A stretch of DNA of 64,000 bases from Eikenella halliae (GTDB lineage: Bacteria; Pseudomonadota; Gammaproteobacteria; Burkholderiales; Neisseriaceae). Of the stretch, positions 48,665 through 57,221 are shown piece by piece. The stretch covers positions 1 through 64,000 of the forward strand of contig NZ_LXSQ01000021.1 of NCBI RefSeq assembly GCF_001648475.1, in the 5' to 3' direction. The notes below the pieces were generated by a model. That model saw only the letters and a list, made by a program, of their open reading frames with translations, did no database searches and was not told where the DNA came from. Numbering within the stretch: the first letter of the stretch is position 1; every line of letters starts with the position of its first letter. The translations under genes and the position numbers were made by a program.

Positions 48665-49264
48665 TTAAGAATCCATAAGCATATCGCTTCTTCCAGCATA
48701 TTGAAGCAATTTGACCATATCTTGCAAATCAGCTTCGAAATTGATTCTTTTGCTACCTCTGATTAAAGTGGCCAACATGATGCCGTTGTTATAGCTGCGG
48801 GTTGTGGCAAACTGAATGCTTTCACCATCTTTCTTTTTCACTTCAATCAGTAGTCTGTAATCAAAATATGGATCTTGCGTATCGTACGGCAGCACTTTGC
48901 TGGCTGCTAAATCACTAAAAAAATCTGCCAATTGAGCTTCAGACACGGCATAGTGTGCATAAAGCCTATTGCCACTATTATTTAAAACAGCTTCCTTCAG
49001 CCAATCTTCTCTCATGCTCGCTGGTGTTGCCGCCATGCTATCCATAATATAGAACTCAATCCCAGCCACCTCTTCCGAACATATCCCCAGTATATTACCC
49101 AGCGGCACTCCTTGGCTGCGCACTTTGGCACGGGCGGGTGAATCTGGAGTAGGTTTCAAAGCAACTTGACTTTCGGATGCTGCTGATGGTTGATTTACCG
49201 CTTTGTCTTGTGGTTGGCAGCCGAACAGCAAAATACAGGCGACGATTCCTAATATCTGTTTCAT
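48665..49264 (-). CDS. Lipoprotein of unknown function (between lipB and lipA)
   Basis: 199 residues. MKQILGIVACILLFGC is a lipoprotein signal, lipobox LFGC. The mature part starts with a flexible QPQDKAVNQPSAASES linker, then a mixed domain with LGNILGICSEEVAGIEFYIMD and YFDYRLLIEVKKKDG, ending in SDMLMDS. No family recognised. The DNA is AT-richer than lipA and lipB and has no uptake sequence inside, so it may have been inserted into an ancestral ybeD-lipB-lipA order. Confidence 0.7.
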   Translation of the reverse strand: MKQILGIVACILLFGCQPQDKAVNQPSAASESQVALKPTPDSPARAKVRSQGVPLGNILGICSEEVAGIEFYIMDSMAATPASMREDWLKEAVLNNSGNRLYAHYAVSEAQLADFFSDLAASKVLPYDTQDPYFDYRLLIEVKKKDGESIQFATTRSYNNGIMLATLIRGSKRINFEADLQDMVKLLQYAGRSDMLMDS

Positions 49265-49332
49265 ATCGTTTATCTGTTGTCCTTGCTATTGAATAGGCTA
49301 CCTGAAAATCTAATCCGCCTGTTTCAACAGCT

Positions 49333-49956
49333 TTACGATTTTATTGTTTCAGGTAGCCTTAACTGCTGCTGCAAATGGGCGGTCAGCTTGGCGGCCACGT
49401 CGGCTACGGATGGGGTGGGCTGGACCAGGTCGGCGATTTGGGTCATTTCCAGCCCGGCGTAGCCGCAGGGGTTGATTTGGCGGAAGGGGCTCAAATCCAT
49501 GTTTACGTTTAATGCCAAGCCGTGATACACCGCGCCGTGTTTGATGCGCAGGCCGAGCGAGGCGATTTTTTTGCCGTCCACATACACGCCGGGGCGCTTC
49601 GGGTCGGCTGCGGCGGCGATGCCGTATTCGGCTAGGGTGGCGATGATGCTGTTTTCCAGGCGGCTTACCAACTCGCGCACGCTGATTTTGCGGCGTTTGA
49701 AGTCGATTAGGGTGTATACCACCAGCTGGCCGGGGCCGTGGTAGGTGATTTGGCCGCCGCGGTCGATCTGTACCACGGGGATATTGCTGCGAGCCAACAG
49801 GTGTTCGGCTTTGCCGGCCATGCCTTGGGTGAACACGGGCGGATGTTCCACCACCCAAAGCTCGTCTTCCGTGCGCTCGTTGCGGGCGTCGGTGAAGGCT
49901 TCCATGGCGTGGAAAATCGGGCTGTATTCGGCGAGGCCAAGCGGGATGACTTTCAT
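49333..49956 (-). CDS. lipB: Octanoyl-[ACP]-protein N-octanoyltransferase
   Basis: 207 residues from the ATG that overlaps the ybeD stop. LipB moves octanoate from acyl carrier protein to lipoyl domains. VVEHPPVFTQGMAGKAEH, DRGGQITYHGPGQLVVY, KKIASLGLRIKHGAVYHGLALNV (catalytic Lys region) and INPCGYAGLEMTQI (catalytic Cys) are all present. The last residues (LRLPETIKS) come from an uptake sequence read in frame. Coupled to ybeD by a one-base stop/start overlap. Confidence 0.96.
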   Translation of the reverse strand: MKVIPLGLAEYSPIFHAMEAFTDARNERTEDELWVVEHPPVFTQGMAGKAEHLLARSNIPVVQIDRGGQITYHGPGQLVVYTLIDFKRRKISVRELVSRLENSIIATLAEYGIAAAADPKRPGVYVDGKKIASLGLRIKHGAVYHGLALNVNMDLSPFRQINPCGYAGLEMTQIADLVQPTPSVADVAAKLTAHLQQQLRLPETIKS

Positions 49957-50228
49957 CACAGCACCACTTTCACCATCGGGTGCGAGGTGAGCGCGCGGTA
50001 GATATTGTCGAGCTGCTCTTTGTTTTCGGCGTTGATGGTAATGGTTACGCCTTGGTAGTTGCCCTGGCTGCTTTCGCGGTGCTGCAAATCGTGCTCGGCG
50101 GTATCCGGCGCGTGTTGCTGCACGGTTTTGAGCACTTTGGCAGCAAATTCGGGGTGCTTGGCGCCCATGATTTTGATGGAGAAGCGGCAGGGGAATTCCA
50201 GCAGGGTTTCTTGGTTGGTTTCGCTCAT
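49956..50228 (-). CDS. ybeD: YbeD family protein (UPF0250/DUF493)
   Basis: 90 residues. ETLLEFPCRFSIKIMGAKHPEFAA, SSQGNYQGVTITINAENKEQLDNIYRAL and the terminal HPMVKVVL match the family, a small ferredoxin-like fold related to ACT domains. It is a common upstream partner of lipB and is thought to be regulatory. Its stop TGA shares one base with the lipB ATG. Confidence 0.93.
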   Translation of the reverse strand: MSETNQETLLEFPCRFSIKIMGAKHPEFAAKVLKTVQQHAPDTAEHDLQHRESSQGNYQGVTITINAENKEQLDNIYRALTSHPMVKVVL

Positions 50229-50538
50229 GATAGACTTTCAAACGGCCGCCGATCGGAGTGGCGGCGCGGTATAATCAGGGCGGCATTTTACTGGAAAACC
50301 GATGGCTTGAACAACACGCCGCCGTGTGGCGGAAACAGGGTTTCAGGTAGCCTTTGGCGCCGGATAAGGGCTACCTGAAAAGATTAACTACCTGATTTTT
50401 ATGGCTGCTTAAGAAAGGATGAGGCGGCCTTGGTTTGCCGCTTGGTGTTATTACAAAAGGAAAGCCGCTATGGCGTGTCAGAAAACCGCTGCCTGCTCCG
50501 TCTAAGCTATGTCTTCCATTTTTCCGAAAGCCTGAATC

Positions 50539-52137
50539 ATGCTGCGTAAAATATTGCTGCTCTTAGCCGCCGTCATTCCCGCCGTCCTTATCATCGGCTT
50601 GTTTGCCCCTAAATTCATCGCCCAAGCCAAACCCGGAGCCCATACCATGCCCAATAATCCTGCCTTTGCCCAACGCCTCGTTTCCCTGCACACCCCTGAT
50701 GGCCGGCCGGTGCAAACCCTGCTCAAGCCCGGCCGCCCTACATTGGTTAAATTCTGGGCCAGTTGGTGCCCCTTGTGCCTAAGCGAGCTGCAAACCACCG
50801 CCGAGTGGCAGCAGTCTGCCGAATTTTCCGGCGAAAACGCCCGTGCCAATCTGATTGCCGTGGCCTCACCCGGCTTTCTCGGCGAAAAGCCTGAAGCCGA
50901 ATTTAAAGAATGGTTCGGCAAGCTCGATTATCCCGGTTTTCAGGTAGCCCTTGATGACGGCAGCTTGGCCAAAGCCGCCGGCATCGGCGTCTACCCGAGC
51001 TGGGTATTGCTTTCTGCCGACGGAGAAATCTTGCGCGTGCACAAGGGCAGCCTGCAGCGTGAACAAGCCCTTGCCCTGCTCGACAACCCCGATGCCGACC
51101 TCGCCGCCGTGCCCGTTCAGCAGCACTACACCGCCGCCGACGGCAGCAGCCGCACCGCGCACACCAAAACCATCTATCTCGCCGGCGGCTGCTTCTGGGG
51201 CGTGGAAGCTTATATGCAGCGCCTGCCCGGCGTGGTGGATGCCGTATCCGGCTATGCCAACGGCCAAACCGCCAATCCCAGCTATGAAGACGTGATTCAC
51301 GGCAGCGGCCACGCCGAAACCGTGAAAGTGGATTACGACCCCGAGCGCATCAGCCTGACCGACCTGTTGCGCTACTACTTCCGCGTGATCGACCCCACCT
51401 CGCTCAATCGGCAAGGCAACGACCGCGGCCGCCAATACCGCACCGGCATCTACTACACCGACCCGGCCGAAGCCCAAACCGTGCGCGCCGCCCTGGCCGC
51501 CGAACAGCGCAAATATAGCCGCCCCATCGTGGTGGAAGCCCTGCCGCTGCAACACTTCTACCCCGCCGAGGCCTACCACCAAGACTACCTCGCCAAAAAC
51601 CCCAACGGCTATTGCCACATCGACATCGGCCTGGCCGATAAGCCGCTCGAGCCGGCCGAGGGCGGCAGTGCTCCCGCCAAAGGCTTCAACCCCGCCACCT
51701 ACCGCAAGCCTGACGACGCCACCCTGCGCCGCACCCTCACCGATGAGCAATACCGCGTTACCCAAAAAGGCGACACCGAACGCGCCTTCAGCCACCAGTA
51801 CGACAACCTGTTCGAGCCCGGCCTGTATGTCGATGTCGTCAGCGGGCAGCCCTTATTCAGCAGCCGCGATAAATTCAACTCCCACTGCGGCTGGCCCAGC
51901 TTCACCCGCCCCGTCAGCCCCGATGCCGTGACCGAACACGACGACTACAGTTACCATATGCACCGCACCGAAGTGCGCAGCAGCGCCGCCCACTCCCACC
52001 TCGGCCACGTCTTCCCCGACGGCCCCCAAGACCGAGGCGGCCTGCGCTACTGCATCAACGGCGCCAGCCTGCGCTTCATTCCCGAAAACCAAATGCAGCA
52101 GCAAGGCTACGGCGGCTACCTGAAAGATTTGCATTAA
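50539..52137 (+). CDS. msrAB: Three-domain methionine sulfoxide reductase (PilB-type thioredoxin-MsrA-MsrB)
   Basis: 532 residues. An N-terminal membrane or signal segment (KILLLLAAVIPAVLIIGLFAP), a thioredoxin-like domain to about 195 (FWASWCPLCLSEL, CxxC), MsrA at about 213-385 (YLAGGCFWGVEAYMQ with catalytic Cys) and MsrB at about 398-525 (HCGWPSFTRP and RYCINGASLRF, resolving and catalytic Cys). The thioredoxin part supplies electrons to both reductases in the periplasm, repairing S- and R-methionine sulfoxide. Two uptake sequences are in frame (FQVAL, GYLKD). Complete compared with the Neisseria protein. Confidence 0.96.
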   Translation: MLRKILLLLAAVIPAVLIIGLFAPKFIAQAKPGAHTMPNNPAFAQRLVSLHTPDGRPVQTLLKPGRPTLVKFWASWCPLCLSELQTTAEWQQSAEFSGENARANLIAVASPGFLGEKPEAEFKEWFGKLDYPGFQVALDDGSLAKAAGIGVYPSWVLLSADGEILRVHKGSLQREQALALLDNPDADLAAVPVQQHYTAADGSSRTAHTKTIYLAGGCFWGVEAYMQRLPGVVDAVSGYANGQTANPSYEDVIHGSGHAETVKVDYDPERISLTDLLRYYFRVIDPTSLNRQGNDRGRQYRTGIYYTDPAEAQTVRAALAAEQRKYSRPIVVEALPLQHFYPAEAYHQDYLAKNPNGYCHIDIGLADKPLEPAEGGSAPAKGFNPATYRKPDDATLRRTLTDEQYRVTQKGDTERAFSHQYDNLFEPGLYVDVVSGQPLFSSRDKFNSHCGWPSFTRPVSPDAVTEHDDYSYHMHRTEVRSSAAHSHLGHVFPDGPQDRGGLRYCINGASLRFIPENQMQQQGYGGYLKDLH

Positions 52138-52156
52138 GCGCGGATCAATGTAAAAC

Positions 52157-52203
52157 AGGCTACCTGAAAGAGCTGTTTCAATGAAATCAATTTCAGGTAG
52201 CCT
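52157..52203 (+). terminator. Uptake-sequence hairpin after msrAB
   Basis: AGGCTACCTGAA (52157-52168) and complement (52192-52203), 19 bases past the stop. Confidence 0.65.
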
Positions 52204-52248
52204 CTTGGACGCTAGGGTTAATCCACGATCATCAAGGCTACCTGAAAA

Positions 52249-52352
52249 TATAGTGAATTAACAAAAACCAGTACAGCGTTGGCTCGCCTTGCCGTAACGT
52301 GTGTACTGTCTGCGGCTCGTCGCCTTGTCCTGATTTTTGTTAATCCACTATA
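52249..52352 (+). mobile_element. Correia-like element 9 (104 bp)
   Basis: Begins three bases after an uptake sequence (…CTGAAAA) and is followed by the complementary copy at about 52363, so it sits in the loop of an uptake-sequence hairpin. TATAGTGAATTAACAAAAAC and GTTAATCCACTATA ends. Confidence 0.92.
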
Positions 52353-52522
52353 TATGCTTGTTTTCAGGTAGCCTTAAATGATGGCGGCGGAGAGGCCGGG
52401 AGACCCGTGCCTACCAATTCCAGTATCGCTAAAATGCGTCCCCTTTCTTGCGTCGCCTGCGACCCGCCTTGTATCGGCGCGTTGATTGGTTGCACATCAA
52501 ACACAAACCAGGCATACATTAA

Positions 52523-52559
52523 AGGCTACCTGAAAAGCAAAACTTTTTTCAGGTAGCCT
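52523..52559 (-). terminator. Uptake-sequence hairpin after the DUF2185 gene
   Basis: AGGCTACCTGAA (52523-52534) and complement (52548-52559), 27 bases past the stop. Confidence 0.7.
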
Positions 52560-52586
52560 TATCCGTTGGGTGCAGCCCCGCCAAAC

Positions 52587-52949
52587 TCACTCCTGCGGAA
52601 TCTCCCAATCGCTCACCGCCACAAAGTCCGGCTGGTGTAAATCTTGTTCAAACACCGAGCCGGTGGGGCTGTGCAGCAATTTGGCGATCGCAGGCTGGTA
52701 GTTAGCCATGCGTTGCAGGCTGTAGAGGTGGAAGTTGGCGGCATTGTCGGCGTAGTCGTCGTCTTCAAAGCCGGAAAACATCCGCCAGCCGCTGTCGGGA
52801 GAAAAGGCGGCATCAGGCTCTTCGCGATAGAGAAAACGGATGGGCAAGCCTTCTTTGGCAACCTGGTCGGAAACGATGGCGTAGCCCTGCGGCACGTCTT
52901 TTACCGGCAGCTCTTCTTCCGGCAGGCTGAAAATTTTCGGGTTTAACAT
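52587..52949 (-). CDS. DUF2185 (immunity-like) protein
   Basis: 120 residues. YAIVSDQVAKEGLPIRFLYREEPD, SGWRMFSGFEDDDYADNAANFHLYSLQRMANY and LLHSPTGSVFEQD follow the DUF2185 pattern closely. Relatives are found as orphan genes and as immunity partners in polymorphic-toxin loci. No toxin gene is adjacent here: upstream is nagZ, 11 bases away on the same strand, so it is probably cotranscribed with nagZ. Confidence 0.82.
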   Translation of the reverse strand: MLNPKIFSLPEEELPVKDVPQGYAIVSDQVAKEGLPIRFLYREEPDAAFSPDSGWRMFSGFEDDDYADNAANFHLYSLQRMANYQPAIAKLLHSPTGSVFEQDLHQPDFVAVSDWEIPQE

Positions 52950-52960
52950 AGGTATCCTCC

Positions 52961-54046
52961 TTAAAACGCCTCGCCCACTTTCACCCCGCCGGCCAAATCT
53001 TGCGGCGAGGAAAGGGCAGCAGTGAAGGCTTGGGCGGCTTGGAATTCGGGCTGCTGCATTACTGCGGCGTAATCCTCTGGCGTGCCACGCCCGGCCATGT
53101 ATTGCCAGCGCTCGGCCAGTTGCGGGTTTTCAGGTAGTCTGAAGCCTTCGAGCAGTTTGTCCACCCAATCGGGGCGGTTGCACACCAGCACGATATCGCA
53201 ACCGGCAGCAAAAGATTGCGCCGCCCGCTCGCGGATGCCGCCGGCCATGCTGGCGCCTTCCATGGTGAGGTCGTCGGAAAAAATCACGCCGTTGAAGCCC
53301 AAATCCTGCCGCAAAATCTGCTTTAGCCAGATGCTCGAAAAACCGGCCGGTTGTTTGTCTACCTGCGGGTATACCACATGCGCGGGCATCACGGCGGCCA
53401 TGCCCTCGGCGGCCAGAGCTCTGAAAGGCCGGATATCCGCCGCCATCAGTTCGGCCAGGCTGCGCGGGTCTTCGGGCAGAACGTGGTGGCTGTCGCCGGA
53501 AACAAAGCCGTGTCCGGGAAAGTGTTTGCCGCAGCTTTGCATACCACCCCGGTTGAGCCCGCGTTGCAACGCCAGCGCCAGCGCGGTAACGGTGTCGGCT
53601 TGGCAGTGGAAGCTGCGGTTGCCGATTACGGCGCACTGCCCCCAATCCAAATCCAACACCGGCGTAAACGATAAATCCACCCCGCAGGCGCGCAATTCTG
53701 CCGCCAACACCCAGCCCACCTGTTCCGCCGCCGCTTCTGCCGCCGCTTGGCCTTGTTTTTCCCAAATGCCGCCCAGCGTGCTCATGGCCGGTAGGCGGGT
53801 GAAGCCTTCGATAAAGCGCTGCACGCGCCCGCCCTCATGATCCACGGCAATCACCAACTCCGGCGTACGCAAAGCCTTGATTTCGGCACACAAAGCCTGA
53901 AGCTGGTTGTGGTTTTGGTAATTGCGGCGAAACAAAATCACGCCGCCCACAGCGGGGTGCAGCAGGCGTTGTTTTTCTTCCTCGCTCAGGCGGTGGGCGG
54001 CAACATCGGCCATAATCGGGCCGCGCGGCAGGCAAACGGGTGGCAT
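52961..54046 (-). CDS. nagZ: Beta-N-acetylhexosaminidase (peptidoglycan recycling)
   Basis: 361 residues from MPPVCLPRGPIMADVAAHRL; an earlier in-frame ATG would add 15 residues with no family match. NagZ removes GlcNAc from recycled anhydro-muropeptides in the cytoplasm. VGGVILFRRNYQNHNQL, LVIAVDHEGGRVQRF, FTPVLDLDW, NRSFHCQADTV, and the catalytic loop CGKHFPGHGFVSGDSHHVLP are intact, with the nucleophilic Asp in GVIFSDDLTMEGA. An uptake sequence, one base changed, is read as RLPEN. Confidence 0.96.
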   Translation of the reverse strand: MPPVCLPRGPIMADVAAHRLSEEEKQRLLHPAVGGVILFRRNYQNHNQLQALCAEIKALRTPELVIAVDHEGGRVQRFIEGFTRLPAMSTLGGIWEKQGQAAAEAAAEQVGWVLAAELRACGVDLSFTPVLDLDWGQCAVIGNRSFHCQADTVTALALALQRGLNRGGMQSCGKHFPGHGFVSGDSHHVLPEDPRSLAELMAADIRPFRALAAEGMAAVMPAHVVYPQVDKQPAGFSSIWLKQILRQDLGFNGVIFSDDLTMEGASMAGGIRERAAQSFAAGCDIVLVCNRPDWVDKLLEGFRLPENPQLAERWQYMAGRGTPEDYAAVMQQPEFQAAQAFTAALSSPQDLAGGVKVGEAF

Positions 54047-54208
54047 AGCAAATCTTTCTGTGTGTTTGGTGCAAAGGCGGGATTTCATCATTTCCGCCGC
54101 GAAAAAACAAGCCGAGGCTTTTTAATTCAGGTAAAACCGATTGAAACAGCACGGCGGAAATGATGTAATGCCCGCTGTTGTTTCTTTTCATTCATATTAG
54201 GGAGTTTT

Positions 54209-54997
54209 ATGCAAACCAACACATTCCGCACCGGCCTGCTGGCCGCCGCCATGGTATTCGCCCTGGCCGCCTGCAACCAACAGTCCGTTTCCGGCGGCGC
54301 TTCATCACCGGCCGCATCTTCCCCGGCCACAGCTTCAGCCGCCTCCGGCCCCGCTGCCGCTTCTGCTTCCGCTCCTGCCGCCGCCTCCGACGTATTGGCC
54401 GGTATGACCGAACAGCAAAAAGCCAGCTACCTCATCGGCTACCTGCAAGGCCGTCAGCTGGGCGAAGCCAATGCCATCTTGGATTTCGACCAAGCTACCC
54501 TGATTAAAGGCCTACAGGCCGGTATGGCCAGCCAGCCGCTGCCCGTGAGCGACGAAGAAGCCAACAACATCCTGCAGCAATACCACACTGCCCAGATGGG
54601 CAAACTGGCCATCCGCCAGCTGGAAGAAGGTAAAGCCTTCCTCGAAGCCAACAAAGCCAAAGAAGGCGTGAAAACCACTCCCTCCGGCCTGCAATACAGC
54701 GTGAAAACCGAAGGTACCGGCAAACAGCCCAATGCTAAGAGCACTGTAACCGTACACTACGAAGGCAGATTGCTCGATGGCACCGTGTTCGACAGCTCCA
54801 TCAAACGCGGCGAACCGGTTACCTTCAAGCTCGACGGCGTGATCAAAGGCTGGACCGAAGGCCTGCAACTGATGAAAGAGGGCGGCGAATACACCCTCTA
54901 CATCCCCGCCGAACTCGCTTACGGCGACAAAGGCAACCCCAGCATTCCGCCCAACTCCGTGCTGGTATTCGATGTTAAACTGATTAAAGTTCAGTAA
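54209..54997 (+). CDS. FKBP-type peptidyl-prolyl isomerase lipoprotein (Mip/FkpA-like)
   Basis: 262 residues. Signal MQTNTFRTGLLAAAMVFALA with lipobox LAAC (Cys22), an Ala/Ser/Pro-rich linker to about 65, an FkpA-type dimerisation helix region (EQQKASYLIGYLQGRQLGEA...LEANKAKEGVKTTPSGLQY) and a C-terminal FKBP domain (VTVHYEGRLLDGTVFDSSIKRGEP, GVIKGWTEGLQLMKEGG, IPAELAYGD). Lipid-anchored folding catalyst; Neisseria relatives are surface-exposed macrophage-infectivity potentiators. GGGAG ribosome-binding site. Confidence 0.95.
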   Translation: MQTNTFRTGLLAAAMVFALAACNQQSVSGGASSPAASSPATASAASGPAAASASAPAAASDVLAGMTEQQKASYLIGYLQGRQLGEANAILDFDQATLIKGLQAGMASQPLPVSDEEANNILQQYHTAQMGKLAIRQLEEGKAFLEANKAKEGVKTTPSGLQYSVKTEGTGKQPNAKSTVTVHYEGRLLDGTVFDSSIKRGEPVTFKLDGVIKGWTEGLQLMKEGGEYTLYIPAELAYGDKGNPSIPPNSVLVFDVKLIKVQ

Positions 54998-55015
54998 TTC
55001 CATCAGCTAACTAAA

Positions 55016-55055
55016 AGGCTACCTGAAAAGCAAAACACTTTTCAGGTAGCCTTTA
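55016..55055 (+). terminator. Uptake-sequence hairpin after the FKBP gene
   Basis: AGGCTACCTGAA (55016-55027) and complement (55041-55052) followed by TTT, directly before Correia-like element 10. Confidence 0.8.
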
Positions 55056-55158
55056 ATAGTGAATTAACAAAAATCAGGACAAGGCGACGAGCCGCAGACG
55101 GTACAGATAGTACGGCAAGGCGAGGCAACGCTGTACTGGTTTTTGTTAATTCACTATA
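55055..55158 (-). mobile_element. Correia-like element 10 (104 bp)
   Basis: Reverse orientation, AATAGTGAATTAACAAAAATC left end (first T replaced) and GTTAATTCACTATA right end; starts 3 bases after an uptake sequence and ends 9 bases before the next start codon. Confidence 0.9.
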
Positions 55159-55167
55159 AATCATGCC

Positions 55168-55650
55168 ATGCTCACACTCGATCCCGACTCCAACCGCCAA
55201 TTCATCATCATCCGCAATCATCAAGATATCGCCGTCTGCACCACCGAGCTCAACGAACACGGCCAGCTCATCAGCCAAACCACCGCCGAATTCGACACCC
55301 AAAACCGCATACGCGGCTTCTTTTGCTATACAGCCGCTGCCGGCCGCATCACAGCCTGCCGGATTTATCACTACCACACCCCGCCCTTCACACAAGAAGA
55401 CGGTTTTGCCGACTATCGCGACACCGGCAACGGCCTCCAGCTGCTGTGCTACACCCACTCTTACCGCATCAGCGCACAAACCGCCCGCTGCGACTGGTTT
55501 GATGCCCAAGGCGAATTAGCCTACTGCGACTGGTTCGTACACAACCCCGCCATCGGCGAGAACATCTATGCCGGCACCTATCCGCCAAACGAAACCGAAC
55601 ACCTGCCGGAAAACCAAATCCAGCCCTATTTGCCTGTTTACTCGGATTAA
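55168..55650 (+). CDS. Protein of unknown function downstream of a Correia-like element
   Basis: 160 residues, no signal peptide or membrane segment. Contains FIIIRNHQDIAVCTTELNEHGQL, an FFCYTAAAGRITACRIYHYH stretch and RCDWFDAQGELAYCDWF, with aromatic- and cysteine-rich segments and beta-like alternation. The start is 9 bases after element 10, which may therefore supply its 5' leader or promoter. GAGGT-type ribosome-binding site is absent. I do not recognise a family. Confidence 0.6.
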   Translation: MLTLDPDSNRQFIIIRNHQDIAVCTTELNEHGQLISQTTAEFDTQNRIRGFFCYTAAAGRITACRIYHYHTPPFTQEDGFADYRDTGNGLQLLCYTHSYRISAQTARCDWFDAQGELAYCDWFVHNPAIGENIYAGTYPPNETEHLPENQIQPYLPVYSD

Positions 55651-55690
55651 TTGGTTTTCAGGTAGCCTTGATGGTCAGCCGGATTGGTTT

Positions 55691-55775
55691 TGACATAAGG
55701 CGATGAGCGGCCGACAGCAGAAGAAGTATGGCAAGGGGAAACAACACGGCAGCGAAGGCTAGTTTGGCTATAAGC
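55691..55775 (-). mobile_element. Decayed Correia-like element
   Basis: ACATAAGGCGATGAGC, CGACAG and AGTATGGCAAGGGGAAACAAC align in order with ACAAGGCGACGAGCCGCAGACAG...AGTACGGCAAGGCGAGGCAAC-type core blocks of intact copies, but terminal repeats are gone. Confidence 0.6.
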
Positions 55776-55792
55776 CATCCGGAAGCGCATCA

Positions 55793-55853
55793 AGGCTACC
55801 TGAAGGAAGCCGCGAGTTTCATTTGCTGTTTGCTCTTAAGTTTCAGGTAGCCT
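55793..55853. repeat. Uptake-sequence pair with long loop
   Basis: AGGCTACCTGAA (55793-55804) and complement (55842-55853). Confidence 0.7.
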
Positions 55854-55921
55854 CAAGGTGCGTTTGACGTGAGGTATTCAACATTCCTAATAACGCCTGT
55901 TTGCTTCGGCGGAACTCAATA

Positions 55922-56896
55922 TCAGGCGTTTGCCAATTCAAAATATTTCTGCATCACCAGCAGGCTGGTAATCAATTCTTGCCTGCTATTGAAGAAGGGC
56001 TGCATATAGGCGTTGGCGTTGCGGATGATGCGTTCGGCAGCATCGGGGTGTTGTTGGTAGAAGGCGAGTTTTTCTTCGAAATCGCTGTAGTCGGGCTGGA
56101 GGTGGACGTAGTGGACTTCTGGCTGCAGCAGGCCTTCCAGCAGCCAGGTTTCGTAGACGGGGGTGGTCATGAAACAGAGGGAGCGGGAGGCGAGTATCCA
56201 TTTGAGGTTGGTGGCGACGTCGTTGCCTTCGATGCTGAGGATGTATTTGTATTGCAGCTGTTGGCCTACGCTCATGAAGCTGCGGTGGTAGGGCTGGCCG
56301 ATGGATTGTTTGTGTACGCAGCCGACGTCGCACTGGGGATGGTCGTGGTATTGGTGCAAGAAGCGCAGGCGCTGCTCTTGGAAGGCGGCGCCGCGCCAGA
56401 CGAGTTGGTTGCGTTTGGCGGCAAAGGGGGTGCGGTCGGGGTAGATGTAGAAGTGGCGCACGCTGTCGAGCTTGAGCAAAACGGAGTGTTGGTTGTCGCT
56501 CCGGATGGGGCGGCTTTTCACGAAAGCGGGCTGGGCGGGAATGTGGGTGACGTCGCCGAATTCGTAGGCGAAGCGGGCTTCTGCCGGGAAGTAGCGCAGG
56601 AGGGCGGCGAGGTCGTAATAGTAGGCGGAGGTGTGGCTGCCGCGTTTGAAATTGCCGGCTAGGCCTACCGGGGTGAGGCTACCTGAAAGGGTAAATGGTT
56701 GGTTTTGCCGGTTGCAGTAGTCCACACGCTGCCGGATTTGCTGCTGGATTTCGCTGGGAAGGTGGGCAAACTCGGCTAATACGGGCTCGATGGATTTGGC
56801 GAGCAGGCGGTGTGGCAACAGGCCGAAGGGGCTGTGGCGGGTGTAGTAGGCGAGTTTGTGCAGGCGGCGGTGGTAAATGCCGAGGTCGATTGGCAT
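55922..56896 (-). CDS. Glycosyltransferase family 90 (LpsA/CAP10-like)
   Basis: 324 residues. The GT90 core is visible in VKSRPIRSDNQHSVLLKLDSVRHF, KRNQLVWRGAAFQEQRLRFL and KYILSIEGNDVATNLKWILASRSLCFMT, with TWLLEGLLQPEVHYVHLQPDYSDFEEKL near the end. Bacterial members add glucose or xylose to lipopolysaccharide or capsule. No transmembrane segment, so cytoplasmic or peripheral. An uptake sequence is in frame as LSGSLTP. A zinc-ribbon gene ends 6 bases upstream of its start on the same strand, so they are probably cotranscribed. Confidence 0.85.
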   Translation of the reverse strand: MPIDLGIYHRRLHKLAYYTRHSPFGLLPHRLLAKSIEPVLAEFAHLPSEIQQQIRQRVDYCNRQNQPFTLSGSLTPVGLAGNFKRGSHTSAYYYDLAALLRYFPAEARFAYEFGDVTHIPAQPAFVKSRPIRSDNQHSVLLKLDSVRHFYIYPDRTPFAAKRNQLVWRGAAFQEQRLRFLHQYHDHPQCDVGCVHKQSIGQPYHRSFMSVGQQLQYKYILSIEGNDVATNLKWILASRSLCFMTTPVYETWLLEGLLQPEVHYVHLQPDYSDFEEKLAFYQQHPDAAERIIRNANAYMQPFFNSRQELITSLLVMQKYFELANA

Positions 56897-56902
56897 AGCG
56901 AT

Positions 56903-57145
56903 TTAGCGGGGTTGCATCAGTTGTTTGGCTTCCTGGCGTTTGAGTTTCCAGCCGTGGGAGCAAATGGGGCAGGTGAGGTAGTATTTTGATTCCATGCGGA
57001 ACAGGGGGATGAAGAAGAAGGTGAACTTGGTGTAGGCGTTGGTGATGTGCAGGTTGACGCGGTTGTTGCAGTGGCCGCAGATGCAGCTCTCGCCGCTTTC
57101 GCCCAGGTCGTCGAAATAGCCTTTGCTGCCCCAGATGAAGATCAT
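56903..57145 (-). CDS. Small zinc-ribbon protein
   Basis: 80 residues. Two CxxC pairs, CICGHCNN and CPICSHGW, form a likely zinc ribbon around a hydrophobic FTFFFIPLFRM segment. Similar small zinc-ribbon proteins are widespread; their role is unclear. AAGGG ribosome-binding site before the ATG. First gene of a two-gene unit with the GT90 gene. Confidence 0.78.
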   Translation of the reverse strand: MIFIWGSKGYFDDLGESGESCICGHCNNRVNLHITNAYTKFTFFFIPLFRMESKYYLTCPICSHGWKLKRQEAKQLMQPR

Positions 57146-57221
57146 GTTATTTTCCCTTTATACATAGATGGTTATATGTGAAACCTGGGCCGGCACGTTG
57201 CGGCCGGCCCGGCTGGTTTGC

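Larger units (their letters stand above)
52138..52586. other. 449-base repeat-filled gap
   Basis: Uptake-sequence pairs at 52157-52203 and 52523-52559, and single copies at about 52234 and 52363 on either side of Correia-like element 9. No gene. Confidence 0.75.
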
